Positions 8,790 through 17,297 of a stretch of 64,000 bases of DNA are shown piece by piece. The position numbers and the translations under genes are program-made. Every line of letters begins with the position of its first letter. Within the stretch, counting starts at the first letter, position 1. Under the pieces are notes generated by a model. That model saw only the letters and a list, made by a program, of their open reading frames with translations, had not been told where the DNA came from and did no database searches. Where the stretch lies: assembly GCA_947167515.1 (NCBI GenBank), contig CAMVIM010000006.1:62001-126000 (forward strand). The letters are read 5' to 3'. The stretch comes from an uncultured Prevotellaceae bacterium (GTDB lineage Bacteria; Bacteroidota; Bacteroidia; Bacteroidales; Bacteroidaceae).

Positions 8790-10208
8790 TTACTTCTTTC
8801 TGTTCTCTATTCGATGGAATAATGAAATGAGCACAGAACCGAGGATTCCTGCACTGAGCGAAGCGAGCAGGACAGCAATCTTGCCTGAGGAACGTAGCAT
8901 TTCTGTCGTTTCAGGGGGAAGTTCGCCAAAGGAGAGTGTATCGACGAAGATGGCCATGGTGAAGCCGATACCTCCGAGGCAGGCTACGGCAAAAAGCATC
9001 TTCCAGGAAGCTCCCTCTGGCATGGCTCCGACTTTACTCTTGATGGCAATAAAGGAGGCAAGGGTAATGCCGATGGGCTTGCCGAGCAAAAGACCGAAGA
9101 AGATGCCCATGCCAACAAAACCGACTCCTTCGAGAGGAAGTGCCTGGAATATGTTGAAGAAACTGACATCGGGGATGACAACGCCGGCGTTGGCCAATGC
9201 AAAGATGGGCATGATGAGAAAGTTGACCCAAGGATTGAGAGCATGCTCCAAACGGTAGGACATGCCGATGGAGTTGTTGTTGATGTAGCTCATGCGGCGC
9301 AGACAGTGACGCTGAGGCCCGTTGGGGAAGGGGACACCCTGCTCAAACTCGTCATCATCATAAAGGGATAGGCGTGTCAGGTATTTTCGGTTGCTACGGT
9401 CGAGGTAAGAACGGCTGAAACGCGCATCCATAGGAATCATGAAGGCCATAACCACACCTGACATGGTGGAGTGAATGCCTGAATAGTAGAAGAGGAACCA
9501 CACGACGATGGCTGGGATGAGGTAGAACATCATGCGCTTCTCGCCCAGCTTGTTCATGATGAAGATGGCTGTCAAAAGAATGAGGGCGATGAAGAGCAGA
9601 GGCATGTTGATGTCACCGCCATAGAAGAATGCCACAACGAGGATGGCTCCGAGGTCGTCGGCAATGGCAAGGGCCGTGAGGAACACCTTGAGCGAGATGG
9701 GCACTTTGTTGCCCAAAATAGACATGATGCCTACAGCAAAGGCGATGTCGGTGGCAGTGGGGATTCCCCAGCCTCCAACAGTGGTGGTGCCAACATTAAA
9801 TAAGGTGTAGAAGAGGGCTGGAACAGCCATTCCACCAGCTGCAGCAATGACTGGGAGGAGTGCTTTCTTCACGCTGGAAAGCTCGCCACAGACTACTTCT
9901 CGCTTGATTTCGAGTCCGATGGTGAAGAAGAAGACGACCATGAGAATGTCGTTGATGAACTTCTCCACAGTCATTTCTTGTGGGAAACTGACGGTGAAAG
10001 TTTCGTTGCTGATGGTCATGGAGAGGCTTGTCTCCAAAATTTCATGATAGAAGTGTGAGGTGAAAGGGAGGTTGGCAAGAAGCATGGCTACAATGACGCA
10101 TGCCAGCAAGGTGACACCTCCAGCCCAGGGCTGATTCATGAAGTGTGTTTGCGAGAGCTTCATGTTGTGCAGTCCCTTGTTCCATTTGTAGAGTGGAATG
10201 ATTCTCAT
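8790..10208 (-). CDS. nhaA: Na+/H+ antiporter NhaA
   Basis: This 472-residue inner-membrane protein has about a dozen hydrophobic helices. It exports Na+ in exchange for protons and supports pH and sodium balance. Family landmarks include FTIGLEIKREVVCGELS, VPALFYTLFNVG, GWGIPTATDIAFAVGI and LTALAIADDLGAILVVAFFY, which holds the paired transport aspartates. A charged insert near residues 270-300 contains an acidic run (LYDDDEFEQG). An alternative start is the ATG at 10163 (MKLSQTHF); the upstream one is kept here. The gene converges on the porin gene at the terminator 8732-8781. Confidence 0.95.
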   Translation of the reverse strand: MRIIPLYKWNKGLHNMKLSQTHFMNQPWAGGVTLLACVIVAMLLANLPFTSHFYHEILETSLSMTISNETFTVSFPQEMTVEKFINDILMVVFFFTIGLEIKREVVCGELSSVKKALLPVIAAAGGMAVPALFYTLFNVGTTTVGGWGIPTATDIAFAVGIMSILGNKVPISLKVFLTALAIADDLGAILVVAFFYGGDINMPLLFIALILLTAIFIMNKLGEKRMMFYLIPAIVVWFLFYYSGIHSTMSGVVMAFMIPMDARFSRSYLDRSNRKYLTRLSLYDDDEFEQGVPFPNGPQRHCLRRMSYINNNSIGMSYRLEHALNPWVNFLIMPIFALANAGVVIPDVSFFNIFQALPLEGVGFVGMGIFFGLLLGKPIGITLASFIAIKSKVGAMPEGASWKMLFAVACLGGIGFTMAIFVDTLSFGELPPETTEMLRSSGKIAVLLASLSAGILGSVLISLFHRIENRKK

Positions 10209-10254
10209 AAAACAATCTTTTTAGTCTTTTATTGGGTTCTTATTTGTTTGATTG

Positions 10255-11196
10255 TCAGGTTGTCTGAGCCTTTACGAACTCCTTCGGCGTAACGCCTGTA
10301 GCACGTTTGAAGAAACGGCTGAAGCTGCTCATGGAAGGAAAGTGGAGCATCTCGCTCGTTTCGCTGAACGAGTAGTGGTGAACAATCATGTATGCCTTTG
10401 CTTTCTGTATGACCGACTCGTCAATCCAAGTGGAAGCATTTTTTTTGCTGTAGCTGATGCAGACAAAAGAAAGGTATTTGCTTGAAATGCCCAACTGGTC
10501 GGCATAGTATTGCACGGAACGATGCTCGATGGAATGTTTGTTGAGTAGCGCAAGGAAACGGCAATAAATGTCATACTGACGTGAATTACTATTGCCCTGC
10601 AGGGGCATAGGATTGTAATTATGGATGTTGATGTTTTCGATGGTGATGACGTTGAGCAAGTTTTCGATGAACTTTTCCTTGAACTCATAGTCTTCACCGA
10701 GAATGTCGCTTTTGATTTCGGAGTAGATGGTCTGTGTGCGGCGCATTTGTTCCTCGGTGAGGGTCGAGACGAAATGGCGCAAGGACATTCTGGCGTTGCT
10801 GTAGGTGAGGCCGATGTCGGTGTATATCTGGTTGGCAAGTTTCGGGTATAATACCAGCATAAAGTAGTTGCAGTCGGTGGAGATGAATAGGGTTCTTGTG
10901 ACGTTTTCAGGCATGATGGTGATGAGCATTCCTGCCGTCAGCGTCTCTTCTGTGCCATTGATTTCAATCACATATTTTCCTTTAGTTACGTAGATGTACA
11001 GTTTCTGATACATCTTGTTAGCACTTTCTTGGTATAGGCTTTCCAACGGATTGATGCCGTCAAATGTGTCGAACAGCAATAGTTGGTTCGGAATGGCAGC
11101 CGAAGGGATAATATCTTTTTGAGAGAAAACATCAATGTATTCCACAAAGCGATTGCCGTGGCTGCTTTCTGATGTAGAAGGTGTTGAATATGGCAT
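10255..11196 (-). CDS. AraC-family transcriptional regulator (downstream copy)
   Basis: In this 313-residue protein, residues 1-200 form a cupin-like sensing domain (KYVIEINGTEETLTAGMLIT). Two helix-turn-helix motifs fill the last 100 residues: VQYYADQLGISSKYLSFVC, then MLHFPSMSSFSRFFKRATGV with the usual TPKEF end. It probably binds DNA in response to a small effector, which is unknown. It lies 18 nt after a second AraC-type gene with the same architecture, so the pair looks like an old tandem duplication in one transcript. No target operon is adjacent. Confidence 0.88.
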   Translation of the reverse strand: MPYSTPSTSESSHGNRFVEYIDVFSQKDIIPSAAIPNQLLLFDTFDGINPLESLYQESANKMYQKLYIYVTKGKYVIEINGTEETLTAGMLITIMPENVTRTLFISTDCNYFMLVLYPKLANQIYTDIGLTYSNARMSLRHFVSTLTEEQMRRTQTIYSEIKSDILGEDYEFKEKFIENLLNVITIENINIHNYNPMPLQGNSNSRQYDIYCRFLALLNKHSIEHRSVQYYADQLGISSKYLSFVCISYSKKNASTWIDESVIQKAKAYMIVHHYSFSETSEMLHFPSMSSFSRFFKRATGVTPKEFVKAQTT

Positions 11197-11214
11197 AGTT
11201 ATTAAGTCTTAGTT

Positions 11215-12129
11215 TTAGTTTTTGGAGAAGTTAATCGCTTTGATATTATTCTGCTTGATGTATTCATTCGGTGATACACCTGTGACGCGCTTGAAGTAGC
11301 GTCCGAAGAAACTTTGACTCGGAAAGTTGAACTCCTTACTGATGGTCTTGATGTTGGTCTTGTTGGTGTAGAGCGTCTGTTTAACAGCATAAATCACGTA
11401 TTGGTCGATGACCTGCGAGGCTGTCAGTCCCGTGAAACTCTGCACAATGGAAGACAAGTATTTGGGTGTGATGCTGAGTTCATTAGCATAGAACTGCACT
11501 GAACGTTCTTGACGGTGCTTCTCGTTGAGTTTATTGATGAAATCATTGAAGAACTGATACTGTCTGGTGTTCTTCACATAATGGATAATGTCGCTTTCAG
11601 TCACAAACGAGAAAAGCTTGGCGATGTAGCATCCTTGGTATGCGCGTAAGACGATTTCTTTCATGGGATATTCTGGGCGCATGTGCTCGGCTTTTATTCG
11701 TTTGTAGCAGTCGTATAAGATACCTGTATTTTCTGGTGTAAGGTTGGCGTGACGGAACTTAAATGCATGAAAATGCAAATGTTTCTGTACACCGACACGC
11801 TCATAAATTTCAGACATGATGTGGCTGCGTGTCAGAAAGGAGAAAAAGAGACATCTTGAATTTTCCACCTTTACACTCATGCAAGGTGTAACTGCCAGAT
11901 ATTCATTTGCTTTCACTTCTAACTCTGTTCCCCCAATGATGATGTGCAAAGTGCCTCTGAGCACGATAGTTACAAAAACATATTCCGAGTTGTACACTTC
12001 ATCGCGCGCTAAGATGAGTGGATTCGACTTTTCATCAAGGTTGTCCATGATATTGTACTTTCCCTCGTAGGAGGAGAAGTACATATTGGGGGCTTGTTCT
12101 TTAGTAATGAGATCACCTTTTAGTAGCAT
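11215..12129 (-). CDS. AraC-family transcriptional regulator (upstream copy)
   Basis: The 304 residues comprise an N-terminal cupin-like region (LRGTLHIIIGGTELEVKANE) and a C-terminal double helix-turn-helix. Readable HTH parts are VQFYANELSITPKYLSSIV and FNFPSQSFFGRYFKRVTGVS followed by PNEYI. It is the first gene of a two-gene AraC-AraC unit. The paralogs share domain order and length but have diverged strongly in the sensing half, so they may read different signals or form heterodimers (inference). The FHA gene ends 84 nt upstream. Confidence 0.88.
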   Translation of the reverse strand: MLLKGDLITKEQAPNMYFSSYEGKYNIMDNLDEKSNPLILARDEVYNSEYVFVTIVLRGTLHIIIGGTELEVKANEYLAVTPCMSVKVENSRCLFFSFLTRSHIMSEIYERVGVQKHLHFHAFKFRHANLTPENTGILYDCYKRIKAEHMRPEYPMKEIVLRAYQGCYIAKLFSFVTESDIIHYVKNTRQYQFFNDFINKLNEKHRQERSVQFYANELSITPKYLSSIVQSFTGLTASQVIDQYVIYAVKQTLYTNKTNIKTISKEFNFPSQSFFGRYFKRVTGVSPNEYIKQNNIKAINFSKN

Positions 12130-12213
12130 TTTCCAATCCTTTTTTAATCTCTAAGTAAAATAACAAGGTAGTCGATTATTCTTCTGTTTTTGGAGATTTT
12201 TCTCTCTGTTTTT

Positions 12214-12753
12214 TTATTGATTAGGAGGAGATGCCTCGGCTGTTCTGAGGATGAGGGTGGTGGCACCAATCGTGATGATAGAGCCATCTTCCAAGTTGAT
12301 GCGATCCGCATCGCGCAGAATCTCATTCATATAGAATGTGCCAGTGTCGCTGGGTGCATCGCGTAGGATATATTGAAGTTTTCCTTGTTTGCTTTTTTTT
12401 ACAGTAATGACACAATGGAATGTGTCGATGCTGGGGTCACGTGTTTCGATGGGCTTGTTGATACGGGTGCCCTGAATGTATCGTCCAAACTCATTCTCCC
12501 CAAAATCTAAGGGGATGACCTGCTTGTAGGCAAACCTGTTTTCTACCACGACGATACTGCCATAGTCTTGTTTGTAGGCTTGCTCGTCGAGTGTTCTTTC
12601 TTCGTGACGGTTTGAAAGTTTCGATTTACCAATGCGGATGCCAAATTCCTTTTTGCAATGTTCGCATACGAACACTAACGACTGGCCTGTGGCGTATTGG
12701 GTTTCGTCAAAAACCGTGTAATTGTCGCATTTGGGGCATCGAACTCTTTTCAT
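12214..12753 (-). CDS. Zinc-ribbon plus FHA-domain protein
   Basis: The 179-residue protein opens with a CxxC...CxxC zinc ribbon (RCPKCDNYTVFDE, then CEHCKKEFG). An FHA fold follows at about 75-170, with the expected GR near FGRYIQGT, the S/D-x-x-H step (DPSIDTFHCVI) and D-x-x-S/N-x-N-x-hydrophobic positions (DAPSDTGTFYMN). FHA domains bind phosphothreonine peptides, so this is probably a scaffold for Ser/Thr-kinase signalling, though no kinase is visible here. It starts 18 nt after the SPOR-domain gene and is likely its operon partner. Confidence 0.82.
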   Translation of the reverse strand: MKRVRCPKCDNYTVFDETQYATGQSLVFVCEHCKKEFGIRIGKSKLSNRHEERTLDEQAYKQDYGSIVVVENRFAYKQVIPLDFGENEFGRYIQGTRINKPIETRDPSIDTFHCVITVKKSKQGKLQYILRDAPSDTGTFYMNEILRDADRINLEDGSIITIGATTLILRTAEASPPNQ

Positions 12754-12771
12754 CTTTCTAACTCTTTTTCT

Positions 12772-13884
12772 TTACAGCGCAAGAATCCATGCCTCTGCAA
12801 ATTCGGAACTTTGCTTCCGAAGTGACATGAGTGCGCTTTGTGCTTCAGCTTGGTTTTTATAAGTAGAATAGATTATTCGGCTCATGTTCCCGTTCTTGAC
12901 AAAACGTCCTTCCTTAAATCCGGCTTTTGCCATTCCCTCAATGTAGCGATTGGCATTTTCCTGATTGACGTGACTGGCAAGAACTATCGTGTATTGAGAA
13001 GACTCTGTTTCCTCGGAGCCCTTTGTTTTCTCAGGTGCTGTTGCCTTTTCGGGAACCATTGCTTTCTCAGAAACCTTTGCTTTTTCAGCAACTTCCGTTT
13101 GTTCCTTTGCGGGAACGTCAACATTGGTGCTCGTTTCCGTCAATTTCACTTCTTTCGCCAAAACTGGATTGCTGGGTTGTGAATGGGTCGGAAGAGCTTT
13201 TTCAACCATCGGTGTGAACGTGGCGACAACGGTGTCTGTTTCATTAGGTGTATGCTTCAAGGCAGGATAGGAGAAGCAGAAGAACAGCAGAACAGCAGCA
13301 GCTGCTGAGATGCCGAAGTCCAACCAATGACGGTTCAGACGAATCACCACATCCTTTCGTTTGTGAACAGTCTGCTTGCTCTGTGCAGGACTGTTCGTCA
13401 CGTGCATGGATAATGCCGTAACTTGCAGTTGCTTGTTGATTTCACGTTCTTTAAGGAGGCTCTTCACCGACTTCATCTCATAGGAATAAAGACCGTAGAG
13501 GGTGGGGGTGAGCACACCAGCCTGCTGGGGAGTGAAAGTGATGTTTTGGTTTAAGGTCTTCTTCAGAACACCAATTCCTTCAAGCACATACTCCCCCTTC
13601 ATGTCCAGTTCGAGTAGCATGCGTTCCAGGTCTTTCTCCATCTGGAGGTTGGCCAAAGGATAAGATGTGGTGTATGCCATCATGTAGGACTGCACCAACA
13701 AACCATCATTCATCTGGAGTTGCGGATTGAACCCAATCGTGCGATAAGGAGGGAGAAAAAGGTGCTCTCCGTCGCTCGTGTATTGCGCGTCAGCATGATT
13801 GGCGATAAATCCTCCCAAACCAGGAACGATGACGCAATCATGCTCTATCAGCAATAATTCTATATGTCGTGCTAAAGATATCAT
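12772..13884 (-). CDS. HU-CCDC81 and SPOR domain-containing protein
   Basis: The 370-residue protein has an N-terminal HU/CCDC81-like domain (MISLARHIELLL, IVPGLGGFIAN). One membrane helix lies near the middle (FGISAAAAVLLFFCFSYPAL). A Pro/Glu/Lys linker follows with tandem EKA-type repeats (VSEKAMVPEKATAPEKT), then a C-terminal SPOR domain (YTIVLASHVNQENANRYIE, RIIYSTYKNQAEAQSAL). SPOR domains bind denuded septal peptidoglycan, so a cell-division role is likely. The start at 13884 is preferred because a -7 box (13889-13896) lies just upstream of it, making the earlier in-frame ATG at 13911 unlikely. Confidence 0.87.
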   Translation of the reverse strand: MISLARHIELLLIEHDCVIVPGLGGFIANHADAQYTSDGEHLFLPPYRTIGFNPQLQMNDGLLVQSYMMAYTTSYPLANLQMEKDLERMLLELDMKGEYVLEGIGVLKKTLNQNITFTPQQAGVLTPTLYGLYSYEMKSVKSLLKEREINKQLQVTALSMHVTNSPAQSKQTVHKRKDVVIRLNRHWLDFGISAAAAVLLFFCFSYPALKHTPNETDTVVATFTPMVEKALPTHSQPSNPVLAKEVKLTETSTNVDVPAKEQTEVAEKAKVSEKAMVPEKATAPEKTKGSEETESSQYTIVLASHVNQENANRYIEGMAKAGFKEGRFVKNGNMSRIIYSTYKNQAEAQSALMSLRKQSSEFAEAWILAL

Positions 13885-13888
13885 GCCA

Positions 13889-13896
13889 CAAAGATA
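13889..13896 (-). promoter_or_regulatory. -7 box (TATCTTTG) for the SPOR gene
   Basis: The TAnnTTTG match ends 5 nt before the ATG at 13884. The transcript would be nearly leaderless, which supports that start choice. Confidence 0.5.
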
Positions 13897-14023
13897 GGTT
13901 TTTTTTTTCAATTATATGTAAATCGGATAAGTTTTTTTATACTTTTGTCCGATTTTTCCTCAAAAAGACCTTTTTCTTTGTAATTTCAATAATGGATTAA
14001 ATGTATATAGGTGTATTTAAAAC

Positions 14024-14058
14024 AAAAAAGAGGATTACCTGTTTCCAAGCAATCCTCT
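14024..14058 (-). terminator. Intrinsic terminator after secG
   Basis: The stem AGAGGATT (14029-14036) pairs with AATCCTCT (14051-14058). On the minus strand a T-run follows (14024-14029). It ends the sigma-54/lptE/TPR/secG run, 20 nt past the secG stop. Confidence 0.8.
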
Positions 14059-14078
14059 CATTCTATTTTCTCGTTTTT

Positions 14079-14408
14079 TTATTTTGCAGGAGTCTGTGTG
14101 CCTGCAGCTGGGAATGTGGGTACATTTTCAGCATCAGTAGGCTGAGCGGGAGCGGTAATGTTGATTGGTGCTTCCTCCACCGTGGATTTTGTTACGAATG
14201 CGGCAGAAACAATGCTGAGCACAACCATTGCGACAGCCAGTCCCCAAGTAGCCTTTTCGAGGAAGTCGGTTGTCTTGCGCACACCCATAATCTGGTTTGA
14301 AGAGGCGAAGCTGGATGCAAGACCACCGCCTTTTGATTCCTGAATAAGAACAATTCCACACATCAATACGGATGCGAGAAGAGCGAGTACAATAATTAGT
14401 GAGTACAT
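14079..14408 (-). CDS. secG: Preprotein translocase subunit SecG
   Basis: The 109-residue inner-membrane protein has two hydrophobic helices: an N-terminal one (LIIVLALLASVLMCGIVLIQ) and one at about 55-75 (WGLAVAMVVLSIVSAAFV). Between them is the conserved SecG loop ESKGGGLASSFASSNQ. A Pro/Thr-rich tail ends AGTQTPAK. SecG assists SecYE in protein export. It is the last gene of a four-gene minus run, but a well-spaced promoter (14504-14535) inside the preceding gene could give it separate expression. Confidence 0.95.
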   Translation of the reverse strand: MYSLIIVLALLASVLMCGIVLIQESKGGGLASSFASSNQIMGVRKTTDFLEKATWGLAVAMVVLSIVSAAFVTKSTVEEAPINITAPAQPTDAENVPTFPAAGTQTPAK

Positions 14409-14453
14409 TTTTATTGAGTTTTTTGGATTATCACATCTTTCAATCGTGAGGTT

Positions 14454-15206
14454 TTACTTGGCGTTTTGTTCCAAAATCACCTCGAGCAGACTGATTTGCG
14501 CTGCAAAGTTAGAACTTTTTTTCGGATTATTCAAAGAAATCTTGCGTAATATTTCCAAAGCTTGCTGAAATCTGTGCTGTTTGATGTAGATATTCACCAT
14601 ACTTTCCGTGTAAACTTCCTCATCTTCGTCCGAAAACTGAGGTGATACAAACTCTTCTTCATCCATTTCTGGCATTTCGAAGCGTTGCTTGCCTTTGGTC
14701 TCTTCAATGAAGGTGTCGATGAGGTCGGCGCCCTTCAGTTTAGGAGCATCGGAAGAGGTTGATTCCATCTCTGTCTCCGTCTGCTCCTCTTGCTGTTCAA
14801 GGAAGGACGCGTAATCGTTGGTCAGGTCGAACACCGATGGTACCAAGCGTTCCGTTGTGTCTCCTTCCGCTTTCTCGCTGCGGTCTTCGGTCAAGAAGCG
14901 ATTGATGAGCGACAAGGTTCTGTTTTCGTCACTTTCAGTCTCAATGGTGGCAGTGTTTTCCTGCGTGGGCAGTTCGTAGTTCACACCTTCGGTCAGCGCA
15001 AACAAGGCTGAGCGGTCAGGTACGAACACGCTGGCTTTTCTCAGTTCTGCACCAAATTCTTTTGAGTGCTGTTTATATAGATTGGACAAATAGAGCAGAC
15101 GAGCCACTTGAAAGAAAGGGTATTTCTCCACAAGTGCCTTCAATTCGGGAAGGGTGTCCTCCCCAAGTTTCGAAGGGTTGTCAATCAGTTCTTCTATGTT
15201 CACCAT
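14454..15206 (-). CDS. Acidic tetratricopeptide-type protein, Bacteroidales-specific
   Basis: This 250-residue protein is counted from ATG 15206 (MVNIEELIDNPSKL). An N-terminal helical segment (LKALVEKYPFFQVARLLYL) is followed by a long acidic, low-complexity middle. A C-terminal TPR-like unit reads VNIYIKQHRFQQALEILRKI. Proteins of this layout commonly sit between lptE and secG in Bacteroidales; the function is unknown. It begins 25 nt after the lptE stop, supporting co-transcription. The ORF could be extended upstream, but that would run back into lptE. Confidence 0.72.
   Translation of the reverse strand: MVNIEELIDNPSKLGEDTLPELKALVEKYPFFQVARLLYLSNLYKQHSKEFGAELRKASVFVPDRSALFALTEGVNYELPTQENTATIETESDENRTLSLINRFLTEDRSEKAEGDTTERLVPSVFDLTNDYASFLEQQEEQTETEMESTSSDAPKLKGADLIDTFIEETKGKQRFEMPEMDEEEFVSPQFSDEDEEVYTESMVNIYIKQHRFQQALEILRKISLNNPKKSSNFAAQISLLEVILEQNAK
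14504..14535 (-). promoter_or_regulatory. Promoter for secG inside the TPR gene
   Basis: TTTG (14532-14535), a 20-nt spacer and TAACTTTG (14504-14511) lie on the minus strand, within the 3' end of the preceding coding sequence and about 95 nt before secG. Confidence 0.5.
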
Positions 15207-15231
15207 TGTTCTAAATGTTTTTTGCCAGTTT

Positions 15232-15762
15232 TCACCAGTTGGCCACTGTCGCGTTAAAAATCTGATCCACAATGTCATCAATCATTTCCTGCACCAACTG
15301 GTCTTGAACAGCCGCTAATTGTTGGGTCGATTCATACTCTGCTGTGGCGCTGAATCGTTTCTCGAAATCCTCGTCATGTTTAACGGTGTTGACAAACCGC
15401 ACGTTGACGGTCATTTTCAACTGCACCTGTGCAGAGTAACCATCTGCGCCAATGCTCTTGTTCGTCTGGCTGTATTCGACAATCTCGCCTGCCAGTTGCA
15501 AGTCACCGTTTCTTTTCAGCACTTTCAGTTTCGTTTTCTGGGCAAACTCGTCACTCAACGAATTGTAGAACATCGCTTCCATCGGACTCCACACATAGTT
15601 GGCGCGGATGGGGAACTTGTCCAGACTAATCGTTTTCGTCTTTGTGTAGTCGATGCTTGTGCCTGTAAACTTGTAACTGATGGTGCATGCTGCCAGTACA
15701 AGGGTGCACAACACCGTCAAGCCTAATATGGTGAGGTTTCTTTTCATTTTCTTAGTTTTCAA
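15232..15762 (-). CDS. lptE: LptE-family lipopolysaccharide-assembly lipoprotein
   Basis: The 176-residue lipoprotein precursor has a hydrophobic signal and lipobox LVLAAC, with the acylated Cys near residue 26. The mature part begins TISYKFTGTSIDY, the usual Bacteroidetes LptE opening. LptE plugs the LptD barrel in the outer membrane and helps deliver LPS to the surface; LptD is not in this window. A second possible start is the ATG at 15747 (MKRNLTILG). It is preceded by the sigma-54 activator gene (53-nt gap) and followed by the TPR gene. Confidence 0.85.
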   Translation of the reverse strand: MKTKKMKRNLTILGLTVLCTLVLAACTISYKFTGTSIDYTKTKTISLDKFPIRANYVWSPMEAMFYNSLSDEFAQKTKLKVLKRNGDLQLAGEIVEYSQTNKSIGADGYSAQVQLKMTVNVRFVNTVKHDEDFEKRFSATAEYESTQQLAAVQDQLVQEMIDDIVDQIFNATVANW

Positions 15763-15815
15763 TCCTTCGAATCGTACATCCTTCAGTTCTTCAACTCTTT
15801 TTCTCTTTCAACTTC

Positions 15816-17120
15816 TCAAATCTCCAGCCCGTATTCCTTTATTTTCCTGTACAAAGTGCGTTCCGAAATGTCCAGCTCCGTTGCTGTTTTTTTGCGGTTT
15901 CCGTTGTTGCGTCTCAACGACTCAATAATGTTCTTTCGCATCAGTTCTCGGTTCGACATCGGCGCATCTTCTATCGGCTCGATATCCACCTCCTGAATGT
16001 TATGGCTGGAATAAGGCTCGTTTTGCGAGGGGTATCTTTGTTCGTTCACGATGTAGGGTTGTGGCTGTCGAATGACCGTCTGATGACCATACTGCATGGG
16101 CGCATTCATCTCTGTCATGTCTTCATCCAGAATGCGGTAATTCTCCTGCGACGGACTTTGTCGATGCTCCATGTTGTTGTGTACCAATTCTTTCAGATCC
16201 TTTACTTCCTTGCCGATGCTCGAAAGCAGCTGGAAAAGCATGTCGCGCTCCTTCTCGTAGCTGTGTACGTTTTGTCCATGCACTTCGCGGTTCTGTCCGT
16301 GCAACACAAGCCCTGTCTCGCCGAGTGAATCATCTGTCACACCGTAACTCATCAGAATTTCTGGCGTGATTTCCCGTTCTTTGCTGATGATGCTGATTTG
16401 TTCCACAAGATTGCGCAGTTGGCGGATGTTACCTGGCCATTTATATTGTAATAATAGTACGCGCGCGTCCTCTGTCAGCCGCACAGGTTCTATGCGGTAT
16501 TTCTCAGAAATGTCGTAGGCGAATTTGCGGAACAGCAATTCGATGTCCCGTCCTCGCTCGCGCAACGGAGGCATGTTGATGGGAATGGTGTTCAGGCGGT
16601 AATACAAATCTTCGCGGAACTTGCCTTCACGGATAGCCTTCTGCATGTTCACGTTCGTGGCCGCCACAATTCTCACGTTTGTCTTCCTCACCTCGCTTTC
16701 ACCCACACGGATGTATTCGCCCGTCTCCAGCACACGCAGCAGTCGCGCTTGAGTGGCCAAAGGCAGTTCGCCGACTTCATCCAGGAACAGGGTGCCGTTG
16801 TTCGCCACGCTGAAATAGCCCTCACGGTCGTCCAAAGCCCCCGTGAAAGAACCTTTCTTGTGACCAAACAGTTCAGAGTCAATCGTCCCTTCGGGCAGTG
16901 ATCCGCAGTTGATGGCGAAATACTTATTGTGTTTACGAGCCGAATTGTCGTGAATCACTCTTGGCAACACTTCCTTACCCACACCGCTCTCACCATAAAT
17001 CAGCACCGACAGTTCCGTCGGTGCCACCTGAATGGCGATGTCGATGCTGCGGTTCAGCCCCTCGTAGTTGCCCACGATGCCATATCTCTGTTTTACTTGC
17101 TGTATTACTTTCTCGTTCAT
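15816..17120 (-). CDS. Sigma-54-dependent AAA+ transcriptional activator
   Basis: The 434-residue protein has an AAA+ core directly at the N-terminus, with no receiver or sensor domain. Walker A is GESGVGKE. The sigma-54 contact loop is GSFTGA, in GHKKGSFTGALDDREG. Walker B is GTLFLDEVGELP, and the sensor and arginine-finger regions are typical (ATNVNMQKAIREGKFREDLY). A variable linker leads to a C-terminal Fis-type helix-turn-helix (RRNNGNRKKTATELDISERT). It should activate sigma-54 promoters. Lacking a sensing domain, it is likely controlled by its level or by a partner. It heads the run with lptE, TPR and secG. Confidence 0.92.
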   Translation of the reverse strand: MNEKVIQQVKQRYGIVGNYEGLNRSIDIAIQVAPTELSVLIYGESGVGKEVLPRVIHDNSARKHNKYFAINCGSLPEGTIDSELFGHKKGSFTGALDDREGYFSVANNGTLFLDEVGELPLATQARLLRVLETGEYIRVGESEVRKTNVRIVAATNVNMQKAIREGKFREDLYYRLNTIPINMPPLRERGRDIELLFRKFAYDISEKYRIEPVRLTEDARVLLLQYKWPGNIRQLRNLVEQISIISKEREITPEILMSYGVTDDSLGETGLVLHGQNREVHGQNVHSYEKERDMLFQLLSSIGKEVKDLKELVHNNMEHRQSPSQENYRILDEDMTEMNAPMQYGHQTVIRQPQPYIVNEQRYPSQNEPYSSHNIQEVDIEPIEDAPMSNRELMRKNIIESLRRNNGNRKKTATELDISERTLYRKIKEYGLEI

Positions 17121-17139
17121 GTCATATCAAAAATCGTGA

Positions 17140-17147
17140 CAAAATTA
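17140..17147 (-). promoter_or_regulatory. -7 box (TAATTTTG) for the sigma-54 activator run
   Basis: The match to TAnnTTTG lies 20 nt before the ATG at 17120. ATTG, close to TTTG, lies at the expected 19-nt spacing (17167-17170). Confidence 0.5.
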
Positions 17148-17297
17148 GCGATTGTTTTTCACATCACAATGACTTTTTGTCAGTTTTTAACAATTGCCCA
17201 CACAAAAAGTGCGAGCGGTTTGCAGATTCTCAATGAAAATCCTTACATTTGCCACATCTTTTCAATCCAACCTCTAACCATTAAAAACTCCATGACA

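Noticed and set aside
16929-17291. N-terminal extension of the secreted protein at 17298
   Set aside because: It lies antisense to the sigma-54 activator and would place the signal peptide internally.
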